Below, one piece after another: positions 1 through 10,010 of a stretch of 35,646 bases of DNA; the stretch's first letter is position 1; the number at the start of each line of letters is the position of its first letter. The translations under genes and the position numbers were made by a program. A model generated the notes under the pieces. The model searched no databases, had not been told where the DNA came from, and saw only the letters and a program-made list of their open reading frames with translations. The stretch is from Fragilariopsis cylindrus CCMP1102 (taxonomy: Eukaryota > Bacillariophyta > Bacillariophyceae > Bacillariales > Bacillariaceae), in the NCBI GenBank assembly GCA_900095095.1, contig FMBT01000116.1, forward strand, positions 1-35,646, written 5' to 3'.

Positions 1-388
1 AGAAGTACTTTGATTTAGATCTGGGTTGGTGTCTTTTAGAAATCACAGTAGACGACGAAAAAGGAGGAGGCAATCAGCAAAAAAGGCTTTGTGCCTTTTC
101 GAGTATGGAAATATGTTTGGACGATAATGATTGAAAAACACAAGAGACATCAACAACATTAGATATTCAACATCAAAAACTTGAAATGTAGAAAAAATAG
201 ATAAATATAGTATAGTACTAGTATAGTATAATATAATATTGTGTAGACTAGAGATAGCTTAATTTTACTGCACTGATGGTAATCTTTGCGCATTTCTGTG
301 CTTGGCATATAGTATGTGTATGTGTAGGATTACATATGCGCTTTTCACTAAATATTCATATCCTATTCAGTCGGCGTCATCTTCTACT
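1..388. other. Intergenic stretch, left edge of window
   Basis: AT-rich sequence with no convincing open reading frame. It lies downstream of the stop of the minus-strand coiled-coil gene, so its right-hand part probably includes that gene's 3' UTR. Short runs of alternating ATAGTATAGT-type sequence near 205-240 are the only notable structure. Confidence 0.5.
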
Positions 389-3300
389 TCAGCACACAAA
401 TTGATCTTGTTCAGCCTCGTTATCATAATTTTCTTCTGATTTCTCTCCTTCATCGACGGCCTCTCTAAAATGATCTTCAACTTGTTCTTGATTCAAACCC
501 AAAGCACTCTCTTCGATGGATTCTTTTTTCTCTTCTTCTTCGGCACCAACCTTGTACTCGCCATCATTTTCGTTATCCTCACTGCCATTTCCATTATCAA
601 TATCGATTTCTTCGGAATTCTCTCCTTGATCGACGACCTCTCCAGAATGGCTTTCTACTTGTTCATCTTCATTCAAATCTGAATCATTCTTGTCAACGGT
701 TTCATTCTTCTCGTTATCAGTATCAATTTCTTCGGAATTCTCCCTTTGATCGACGACCTCTCCAGAATGGCTTTCTACTTGTTCATCTTCATTCAAATCT
801 GAATCATTCTTGTCAACGGTTTCATTCTTCTCGTTATCAATATCAATTTCTTCGGAATTCTCCCTTTGATCGACGACCTCTCCAGAATGGCTTTCTACTT
901 GTTCGTCTTCATTCAAATCTGAATCGTTATTTTCGATGGTTTCATTCTTCTCGTTATCAATATCAATTTCTTCGCAATTCTGTCCTTGATCGACGACCTC
1001 TCCAGAATGCCTTTCTACTTGTTCGTCTTCATTCAAATCTGAATCGTTATTTTCGATGGTTTCATTCTTCTCTTCTGCTTCAATCTCAGGCATCGTTTCC
1101 TTAGTTTCTGCTTTTGTGCGTCGGAAGGTATTTCTCTGACAACAAGGCCAATTCTAACTCTTCATCTGTGACACTCAATTCCGTCAATTCAGCCTGTAAC
1201 GTGTCCGAGATGTCCTGGAACTCTGCAGCCTCATCGTATTCTTCTCTTTTAGCAGCTTCTTGAACTTTTTCCTCCGCTTCGTTGATTTTGTCCAGTAGAA
1301 ATTTTACTTTTGCCAGACGTTCTTCGCATTCCTCGCTTGTGAGCTCACAATCTTGCACGACCCTTTCACTCTTTTCTTCGACTCGCAAATTATATGAATC
1401 GTCTTTTGCTCTTCTTCGATAGTAGACGAATCTCCTCCCGCAAGACCGATATTTTCCATCAGCTCTTCCCACTTGCCATATTTTCTTCCTAAATCGTTTC
1501 CTTCTGCTTTGAGTACCAAAATCTGACCCTCAAGCACCCTGGCACCGACGCCCTTAACACTATTTTCTTCAGAAGAACAATCACTACAATTTTCTTTCTT
1601 TTCTACAACCAGCTGCGCAATTATTTTTGCCAATGACGTCATAAGTTTTTCTCCTGACAGTCTTTCTTTCTCCTCTGCAATATCTCTAGCTTTCAATAAA
1701 TCAGAATCTAGTTGATGAAGTACGTCTTCCGCTGACGCCTTCTTAATTTCAGCATCCCCGTTTAATTCATCTTCGATGTTCTTTATGCGGGACTCTGCTT
1801 CTTTGATCTCCTTAGAAGCCTTGCCAGCGGCTTTAAAATCCCTCTTCGCAGCAGCTGCTTTTTTGTGCTTCTCCAATTCTGGAATTCTTTGAAGAATATT
1901 ATCATGCTCAGACTGTAACTTTTGAATAGCTTCTGTAGCAATTTTCAGTGTTTGTTTTGCACTGCTAGCCGCACCTTCGCACTTCACAACATCGGCCTGG
2001 AACTGCGCAAGGGCCTCTTCGTCGTCAATCTCTGCCTGCTCCGCTTGACTTTCTTCTTCAATGTATCGAAGCTGTGTGGGTATGATTTGGCTGAATTGTT
2101 TGGATAACTTTAACTCGGATTCTAAAGTTATTTTCAATTCCTCGTGAGAAAGCAAGGTATCGGAATGCGTTTGGACTTGAAGATCATGTGCCTCCTTTTG
2201 TCTTTTGTGTTGTTCATGCTCAGCTTTCCATTCGTTCCGGCTTAATTTCATCTCTCTTTCCTTCTTATCAACGCGGCTGAGCTGTCGTGAAAATTTCACC
2301 CTTACTTTCGAGATAGAATCTTCAAATCCGAACTTTCTTGTTCTTAAATTAGCTGCTTCCTTTACCTTCTTATCAAGTGTTTTCCGAAGCTCATCGATTT
2401 CACTCTCGACCTCTTCAAGGTTTTTATTGACTTCCTCTTTTTGCGTTTCAATTTCGCAAGTCTGTTCTTTGATAGAGTCTTCCAATTCCTTTCGTTCTTC
2501 ACTTACGTGTTCTTCTTCTCGCTCCAAATGTTTTGAGTATTGTTGTATACGTTCTTTTTCTGCTGAAAGCTGCTTTGAAATACTTGCGAATTGCGTGAAT
2601 TGTTCGTCGTCATTCTTTCGTTCATTTGCAGCTTCTTTTTCCTTTAGTTCCTCAAGTCTTACCGCTAGATTTTCGAAACAGTGCGCTACAGTTTCACCTA
2701 ATTGTGCCTTACAATACTCAAGCTGAGATAAAGACTCATTTATGTTCTGTAACATAAGAGCTACCTCATGTTTTTCTCGCTTATGACCATCTAACTCCTG
2801 TCCCAATTGATCGGCTTGTTCATAGTCTTCCTCGTCGATAGCGTCTTGTAGTTGCTGTTCTAGTTGCTCAATTTGTTGAGTTGCCAAGCGATCCTTGGCC
2901 AAAGCGAGAAAACGATTTTCTGATAACATGTTTTGTTCACTTCGTGCATCTTTTATTTGTACCATTGCTCGGTTGACTGATTGTGCGAAAAACTCCTGAT
3001 GATCTTCAAATATTTCCTTTGGTGTGTTTCTTTTCTTTGGTTCAAGCGAGACATTTTTTGGATATGAGTATACCGGCGGCACACTTGGAGTAAATTGTTT
3101 CAAAGATGGACGAGACTCGGACGCAAGCTTGTCGTTCGATGTAATAAATGAGAAACCAGTAGTAGCACTACCACCAGCAGCAACGTTTTCTATCGGCTCT
3201 GGTTTGTAACCGGCAGCACTAGTTGTGACCTCTACCTTGGTATCGTCGTCATTGTCGTTTGTATCGGTACTATTATAGCTATACGACCTCTTGGATTGCT

Positions 3301-4554
3301 GTTGCTGTTGAAGTTGTCGTTCCGCCATGGCATGTTTCATGACCTGTTGCTCCTTCGTCACTCGATCCATACCACTAGCAGCTGCATTAGACCCATATGA
3401 GTGGGTGCTACTACCCAAAGAACCGTGACTAGAGTCTCCTCTTTTGTGCGTAGTGGCGATGGTTGTGGGTATGGGACTGGCCCGAAAGCCCTTAAAAAAT
3501 GTTCCCATGAACCCTTTTTGGTTCTGTTGTTTATTTTGTTGCAACTTTATAGCCTCATCAGCTGCCGCCTTAGCTGCCTCCAATACGTCATCCGTACTAG
3601 CCGTCGGTTGAAGTTCAGGTGAAGTCGTTACTTTCGCCTGGGCCTCTTCTATAGCCTTAGATTGCATAAATGCTTCGGCTCGTTGCGTCGCTTCCGCAGC
3701 ACCATCTCGAGAAGATTTATCTTCGGCGGTGTTCGCCGGCATCGTAGTCAAGGGTGGGGTAGCGGCTGCTGTAGGTGTTGTGTTTGATAACGGCGGTGCT
3801 GTACTGGTGTCGTTATAATTAGAATTCACTCCGATCTTCGATGATCGCATTTTTTTCTTTTTGACCACATTCCTTTTAGCGCTGGTCCCAAAGTGATACC
3901 AGCTCCAGCTGGTAAGCCAGTAGATGTCGTCGTCGTTGTTGTTGCTGCTTCCAAGCCGAAAGATTTGCGTATAGGAGTTGGAGAGGGAGCACTGACAACA
4001 GAGGACGTAGAACTGATAGGTGCCGAATTATCATTATCTCCGGATAAGAAGGAAAAACCGCTGGAAACTACTGGGGCAACAGCTTCCTCGGGAATTGTTT
4101 GGGTTGTTTCTTCGACAACCGAGTCAGCTCCTAATCCATCATTCGTTGGAGACGCAATAAAGTCAAAACCAGATGACGTAACAGTATTAGTAGTAGTAAT
4201 AGGAGCAGGAACAGTACTAGCGGAAGCAACCTCGTCAGCGGTAGGTCCAGATGCAACGCCGCTCGAGGGTTCTTGCATCATGAAAGAAAATCCACTACTA
4301 GTTGCTGCGGAAACAGGTACAGGTACTGATGTAGTATCCAATTCCGGATCTTGTGATGGTGCTGGGGCGGAATTCAGGAAGGAAAAAGAAGAAGCCGCTG
4401 GAGCTGGGGATGCTGTTGGTGGCTCAGGAGCAGCACCCACATTCATAAAACCAAACGAACTGGTCGCCGTCGTTGGCGCCGATGTCGCCGCTTCGGTTCG
4501 ATCATCCTCTGCATCCTTTGACGACGTGCCTTTGATATCAAGACCACCAAACAT
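389..4554 (-). CDS. Long coiled-coil protein with UVR-like hairpins, SSFSFL motifs and acidic repeat tail (frame-broken)
   Basis: Start ATG is at 4554-4552; the product would be about 1,350 residues. The N-terminal 240 residues are Ser/Thr/Ala/Pro-rich and carry spaced motifs SSFGFMN (32-38), SSFSFLN (55-61), SSGFSFM (87-), SSGFDFI (127-) and SSGFSFL (164-170), with another, TTGFSFI, further on. A long Glu/Lys coiled coil follows. It contains three helical hairpins resembling the UVR motif: EQLEQQLQDAIDEEDYEQAD (about 2800-2870), KKAAAAKRDFKAAGKASKEI (about 1790-1870) and EKVQEAAKREEYDEAAEF (about 1200-1290). The C-terminus is a 40-residue acidic tandem repeat. The frame changes near 3850-3856 (T7 on the plus strand), 1404-1407, 1131-1133 and 1112-1115; each can be reconciled by one missing A on the coding strand. 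Short introns cannot be fully excluded. The SxFxFLN motifs suggest binding to an adaptor or coat ear domain, which is inference. Function is otherwise unknown. Confidence 0.8.
591..1070 (-). repeat. Four-copy 120-bp coding tandem repeat (acidic 40-aa unit)
   Basis: Four near-identical 120-bp units encode an acidic 40-residue module (core SDLNEDEQVESHSGEVVDQ, then SEEIDIDNE). A more degenerate copy (LNQEQVEDHFREAVDEGEKS) lies nearer the stop. The unit length is a multiple of three and the frame is kept, which supports real coding sequence. The central copies differ by only a few bases, pointing to recent expansion. Confidence 0.85.
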
Positions 4555-5508
4555 ATCAAACTATTAATTTTTATTTTACAGGAGTGTACACAGTAGTTAT
4601 TGTAGATATATCTTCTACCATCAAGAGTAATGAATAGACAGCGGTTGTTGGGTATGTTGCTTGAATAACGAAATCACCTGCTTGAAGTAATAAGTAATAC
4701 ACAATTAATAATGAATCGAATGCAATAAAATCACGTGCAAAAATACCAATCATAAATAAAACAGCAAGAAATTTTAACCCAATCGCTAACGGTCTTATAA
4801 ACATGTTTAGGGGAAGGGAAAAAATAGGGTGTTCTATTATACTGCCCCTCCCCTATCTAGCCAAATATAATTTTCGTATTGTTCAATACAAACACGACTC
4901 AAAATTATTCATTATTCTTCAGCTAGGGATTAATCCCCAAAATTACCTCCGTAAGAACAGTCCCCAGACAATTCGGTCGAGCGTTAAAAAGAAATAATAA
5001 GGTAAAATGAAAAAATAATTATGAACAAAAACAAATTTCGTGTATTGTTTTTATTAATTATGCCGACTTTAACAAAGGAATTGTCCGTGATGGAATTGGT
5101 CATAGCTATTATTCGCTTATTGAAGATGATGCCTGCATTAGAGGTTCGGGTTCGGAAAATTAACATTTAACACTTTTTCGCGATGGATTGATTCGATTCA
5201 TTCGATCACTACTTATGTTGCAGAAAATCATCACTTCTTACCGTATTTTCACTTTTTGACACGAAGACGAACCTGAAAGGTGAAAGGTGAAAGGTGAAAG
5301 GAAATAGTTAACCGCTAAACTGAAATGAAAATCACATCTGCCTCATTGAAAAATACGTGACAGAAAACTGAAAGGAAAAATCACATCTAAAGAAAAAATA
5401 CATAAAAGAAAATAGAGTGAATACTTCTCATCCTTTTGCTCCGTCAACAAGAAAACGGTGAGCAACTAGTTGTCATAGAAGTCAGTTTAAAGTTAAGTCG
5501 CGGTCGCG
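4555..5508. other. Divergent intergenic region between two genes
   Basis: This region separates the ATG of the minus-strand coiled-coil gene from the ATG of the plus-strand RS-rich gene, so it should hold both promoters. A hydrophobic 77-codon minus-strand ORF (4571-4804) ends 16 bp before the coiled-coil gene's ATG; I recognise no family and treat it as chance or an upstream ORF. Purine-rich AAAGG-type repeats lie near 5270-5400. I see no identifiable promoter element. Confidence 0.45.
5274..5301 (+). repeat. (TGAAAGG)x4 microsatellite
   Basis: Four perfect head-to-tail copies of TGAAAGG lie about 210 bp upstream of the ATG at 5509. Looser copies (GAAAGGAAA) follow. It may be a simple slippage repeat in the promoter; no function is implied. 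Confidence 0.9.
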
Positions 5509-7568
5509 ATGGGTAAAGTACGATCCAAATCCAAATCAAGGAACAGCCAAGCCGACTACAAAAAAAAGATAGAGGAAATAGCATACGACGAAAGAATGAC
5601 CGCGATAGCGACAGTGAGATCAGCTTTGATGAGGAACGCTCGTCAAGCTATAAAACTAGAGATTATGGCAGAGAGGGTGGTGGTCGATCACGGAGAGCAC
5701 GTAGTCGAAGTGTAAAGAAAAATACTAAGAAACGAAATAACTTTGATGATGAAGACAACGAAAAGTTGGCAAGAAGAAAACGGGATAGCCTTAGATCAAG
5801 ATCAAAATCAAATTCACGACTACGACGAGATATTAATAATTCAGACAGTGACGAATTATCGGTGGATCACCGCAGCATCAGGGGGAAACGCGCCCAGAGT
5901 AGTAGCGGTAGCGTTATGAGTCGGAGATCACAACATAGCAATAAAAGTCGTTTTACAAGTGTGGAACGAAGCGAGAGCCGTAGACAATCATACGTCGAAT
6001 CGGATAGCGACAGTGAGTCCGACCAGTCGGAAGAATCCGATAGTGATAGTGATAATGATATCCAGCCCTTTCGCCGACATCAAAATTCTACATTTAATAG
6101 GCCTTCCAACAATAATATTGAACAAATGCCATTATCGGCTAGGCCTCGACTGATGAAAGCAAACTCCTTTCAAATGACAAGGCAAGACCTATCAGACAAC
6201 CCAATTTCTGGTAGGTCACGACAGGAATTGGGTCGAAACACAAATCAAAATTCTACATTTAATAGGCCTTCCAACAACAATCTTGAACAAATGCCAATAT
6301 CGGCTAGGCCTCGACTAATGAAATCGAATTCCTTTCAAATGACAAGGCAGGACCTATCAGACGACCCAATTTCTGGTAGGTCACGGCAGGAATTGGGTCG
6401 AAACGCAGATCAAAATTCTTCATTTAATAGGCCCTCCAACAACAATCTTGAACAAATGCCAATATCGGCTAGGCCTCGACTAATGAAATCGAATTCCTTT
6501 CAAATGACTAGGCAGGATCTATCAGACAAATCAATTTCTGGTAATCAAGCCCCGATGTTTTCGGGAAAAATAAACAGTGCAACTTCTATTCAGAACAACA
6601 ATCAACGCCAAACGGTACTGAGAGCTGGATTAATGAGGAACACATCTGCTAGAAATCTAACCCCCGTGAACAGAAATGCTCCACTTGGTAATAGCTTACC
6701 TCAAAATAATGATAATGTTCAGAGGCCTACAATGGCAATAGCTTTGTCAAATCGGCAGTTACTGTCTACGAATCAAAAACCAGGTCAGCAGCCATTGAAT
6801 AGATCAACATTTGGAAACGAGTCACAACCACAACTTCACGTAAAATCTGGTATGGTTCGGGCAACATCTCAAAGGTTCCTTAGCAACGTCAATGCCGGCA
6901 ACGGCAATAGTAACGCATTACTCAGTACTTCCACGCATTCTGCCATGAGACTAGGTTCGCAACAAAAAAATCCGAGTGAAGCAAATAGCCAGTTTTCTAG
7001 GAGGGGTCAATCCAAGAGCCTATTGATGAACGGTAGTGTAAAAATGATGACGAATAATGGTGATCAGCAATCACAGAATGAAATGATGAATTCCCAATGG
7101 GCTAACCATAACAGGGGGCCTCCTCTCGTTATCGGAGGCTCGATGATGTCGGACGGTGCTTCAGTTATTTCCTCCCACACCCGCCGGAGTCCGCATCAAA
7201 CACTTGCAGACCAAATTTATTCTCGAAGTCTTGCCGAAGATACGCAATCTGTGGTGAGCTGTCGCACTCTTGACCCGCCGGGAGCTGATAGTCAACATTT
7301 GACTGAGTATTTGAGCGAACAATACTCGGACGACGATTCTTCATACGACACTTTCGGAGATGACCAAGAAAGTTACGTAGAGCTATGCGACGAAGACGAA
7401 GACGAGTTTTCAGTAAGAAGCGACCCTCCAAATGCTATTACCAGCAGCAAATCAGAGGTGTATGAAGATTCTGAAGATTCTGAAGATTCTGGAAATTCTG
7501 ATATTGAGGAGACAATGTACAGTGACGAGTCGAGTTGTCCAACTAGTGGTTTCGACTTCGACGACGAA

Positions 7569-7607
<39 letters not shown>

Positions 7608-9170
7608 AACAACACATACAACTGTAGGATGCGTCTTGCTACTGACAGGCATCATCTGGATGTAGGAGGCTCACCCCCTGGTACTTCAAGTGGTTTGGTA
7701 GGAAGACAAAATGATGAAGAGAATAGTCGGAAGCCAACCTCAAGGTTCTCTTCTTCTGATATTTCATTTGAATATGACCATGAGATAGGCCCTCCCAAAA
7801 GAACCTCGTCGTTTAAAGCAGAGAAATTGGCATCGTCGGCAGAGCCTGTGCGTTCGAAAGAGATAAGTCCCCCTAGAAGAACCTCGTCGTTTAAAGCAGA
7901 GAAATTGGCATCGTCGGCAGAGCCTGTGCGTTCGAAAGAGATAAGTCCCCCCAAAAGAACCTCGTCGTTTAAAGCAAAGAAAATATCATCGGCAGAGCCT
8001 GTGCGTTCGAAAGGCAACGACAGCACGGTGATTGATCAGGAAGAGTCTAGTCTAGAGTCCCCTAGGAATTGGTTAGCTCAACAAATTTCCCGTCAGAAAA
8101 CAACGGGCCTAAAAGCGAGCTCAAACTCGTTGGATCCCGGAGCTACGAAAAACGAACCTCAGTCACACTCATTGGAACCTACATCTACGATTATTGAACC
8201 TCAGAACGATGCCTCGTCGAGCAATTCTGAGTTCGACAGTGATCTTGAAGAGTTTGCTTATCAGGAATCTATGGAAGTCGCTAGTACATCGAACGACAAT
8301 AGAGACACAGGACCAAAAGTAGAAACGGAAAAGATGAGAAAACTAACAGCTCCATTAGAAATAGACGATGACCTGGATTCTGATCCAAGAAACAGCAGAT
8401 CGTATTCTGCCAATACTCGCAAACATTCGAGCATTGACATAGATGCACCTGGAGCTTTGAAAACAAAAAGTGGCGTTCTAAGCCTAGATGAACGCGCAAC
8501 TACTTCGAAAATCGCTTATTCTTCGCTGTCTAAAGATGATACGACGATGAAAAGTTCAATGGCAAAAATTGAAAATAAGCAAGAAAGGAGGAAAAATGAG
8601 CCAGGAAAGAAATATAAAAACCGTGACTTGATTGAAGGCGACAGCAAGAGAAGGAAGAATACTATCGCAGAATATTCAAGGAAAAACAAAGAGTTTGCGG
8701 GTGTATGTAGTCCCGAAGAATCATCGAAAGACAGAGTTCTAGAAAAAAGAAATAATACGGGTAACGACGTGCTCGACACAAAGAACGTTTTAAAAGAGAA
8801 TGGATCCAAGATGACGAAGAATCGCGATGTAGAGCTGGGCGCCGATAAACGTCTATTGAAGGAGAATGGTATAAAGAAGAAAAAGAGAAAGAAAAAAAAG
8901 GAAACCGATGATGATGAGCTCAGCAAAAAACTGTCATCGAAGAGGAAGAGCGATACTAAAGATAAGAATAAATCAGCTGACAGGCAACACGGTAAAACAA
9001 CGAAGAAGGATAGAGCTACTTCTTCTAAAATTCAAGGCACTCGTAGGCCTAAACAAGTCAAAGTCAAAAAGTCTTCAAGCAAATCTGAGAGAACTGCAGG
9101 TTTTGAGGATAAGAGTGTTATGTCTTTAATTGACAAGCTTAAAGCTTACGAATTAGACCAACATCGATAA
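5509..9170 (+). CDS. Large Arg/Ser- and Asp-rich low-complexity protein with two internal repeat arrays
   Basis: Starts at ATG 5509 (MGKVRSKSKSRNSQADYKK). The frame changes at an A8 run (5560-5567). Adding one A continues an open RS/RD-rich frame (KDRGNSIRRKNDRDSDSE) straight into the long frame that runs to TAA at 9168-9170, giving about 1,220 residues. Visible segments are an RS/RD-rich N-terminus, three 55-residue repeats (SARPRLMKSNSFQMTRQDLSD core), weaker variants such as LRAGLMRNTSARNL, a Ser/Asp/Glu region with an Asp run encoded by (GAC)n at about 7560-7610, three 26-residue repeats (PPKRTSSFKAEKLASSAEPV) and a highly basic Lys-rich C-terminus ending DKSVMSLIDKLKAYELDQHR. There are no catalytic motifs or membrane segments. 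The composition suggests a disordered nuclear or RNA-associated scaffold, but that is weak inference. I do not recognise the family. Confidence 0.75.
6081..6573 (+). repeat. 165-bp coding tandem repeat, about 3 copies
   Basis: Units start at 6081, 6246 and 6411 with exactly 165-bp spacing, encoding a 55-residue module: QNSTFNRPSNNN, then SARPRLMKSNSFQMTRQDLSD, then SGRSRQELGRN. The second and third copies are closest. The last copy diverges after SDKSISGNQ. Confidence 0.9.
7797..8012 (+). repeat. 78-bp coding tandem repeat, about 2.8 copies
   Basis: The GAACCTCGTCGTTTAAAGCA block recurs at 7801, 7879 and 7957, exactly 78 bp apart, encoding RTSSFKAEKLASSAEPVRSK with a PP[KR] lead-in. The third copy lacks two codons (KKISSAEP). 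This is a recent in-frame expansion. Confidence 0.9.
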
Positions 9171-9977
9171 GTGTCTAATTTAAGTTCCATAGTAGAAAAT
9201 GTTGAACATTTAAAAATTAATCATATGCTTTTTTAGTTGTTTGACTAATGATAGGTTTTTTTTCGGAACCTTCATCTGTTGTGCAGGCGGAGTTAAAGCG
9301 AACGAGTCTATACTTCATAGCTAGTATGGTGAACAAGCTCATGTTCTTGTTCTTATTCTTGATTATTAATCTTTCTATTGTATATGATAACTATATTGAT
9401 TCATTCATTTTTTAACTGAGACCTTGGTCATATTACGCATGAAAGCAACAAAGTTGAAAGCTACAAGGTTGAACAGCTTTGCTAGCTTGGCTGGAAAACT
9501 CACACAGCACTCCAAAGCAAGCATTATAAATTATTTGGTTAATAATCTTTTTTTAGTTGCTTTACGTCAAGTATTTTATACATACTGTACAAAATCCAAG
9601 TTTATTTTTGGAACTTGAACTCATTAAGATCGTGATTATTGTTCTTGGTGTTTTTAGGAGGCATAAGAGCTAATTATATCAAATTTCGAACACCAATGCG
9701 AATGGATCTTAGTTCTGAAGTGTCCTCCTACTAGTTAATTGTCTGTCCGTTGTCAGTATTAATGCTTTCCGTAGCTACTGTTTACCGGGTACAGTACAGC
9801 ATGCTGTGACGTCGTGGAAACGATCTTGCCTGCACCGATTTTTTGTTTTTGTGAATTTACCACTTAGATGTTGTACACCGACATCTTAACGATTCCGCCG
9901 CGTTGTATCGACAATATTGTACTTGTAACTTGTTAACTCATCAACTATCATCCTTACTTGTATTAGCTTGTTTGTAC
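9171..9977. other. Intergenic region upstream of the pocket-protein gene
   Basis: About 800 bp with no supported gene; a 64-codon ORF at 9424-9618 has no recognisable features. It contains TGTGACGTCGTGG near 9806. This includes a TGACGTC core of the bZIP/CRE type, which in diatoms is known from CO2/cAMP-responsive promoters. A single site is weak evidence. Confidence 0.4.
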
Positions 9978-10010
9978 ATGGTTGCCCACCGAAGCAAACG
10001 AAGACTATGA
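9978..10010 (+). promoter_or_regulatory. Upstream ORF overlapping the start codon of the RB-like gene
   Basis: An ATG at 9978 opens a 10-codon frame whose TGA overlaps the presumed main ATG as ATGA (10007-10010). If the transcript begins upstream of 9978, ribosomes would stop right at the main start, which could dampen or couple initiation. This rests on sequence only; the transcription start is unknown. Confidence 0.35.

Noticed and set aside
1101-1440. Very short introns (25-30 bp, GT...AAAAG) as the cause of the frame changes in the coiled-coil gene
   Set aside because: Confirmed introns in this window are 89-226 bp. A single missing A gives continuous coiled-coil sequence without invoking an unprecedented intron size.
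3893-4567. 224-codon plus-strand ORF
   Set aside because: Antisense shadow of the Ser/Thr/Ala-rich N-terminus of the minus-strand gene. The SxFxF motif periodicity is on the minus strand.
4571-4804. 77-codon hydrophobic minus-strand ORF just upstream of the coiled-coil gene
   Set aside because: No recognisable family, AT-driven hydrophobicity and no clean start context. It could be a uORF but cannot be supported as a gene.
7373-7665. Ser-, Val- and Thr-run ORFs in other frames
   Set aside because: Created by the (GAC)n Asp run of the RS-rich protein read in other frames.
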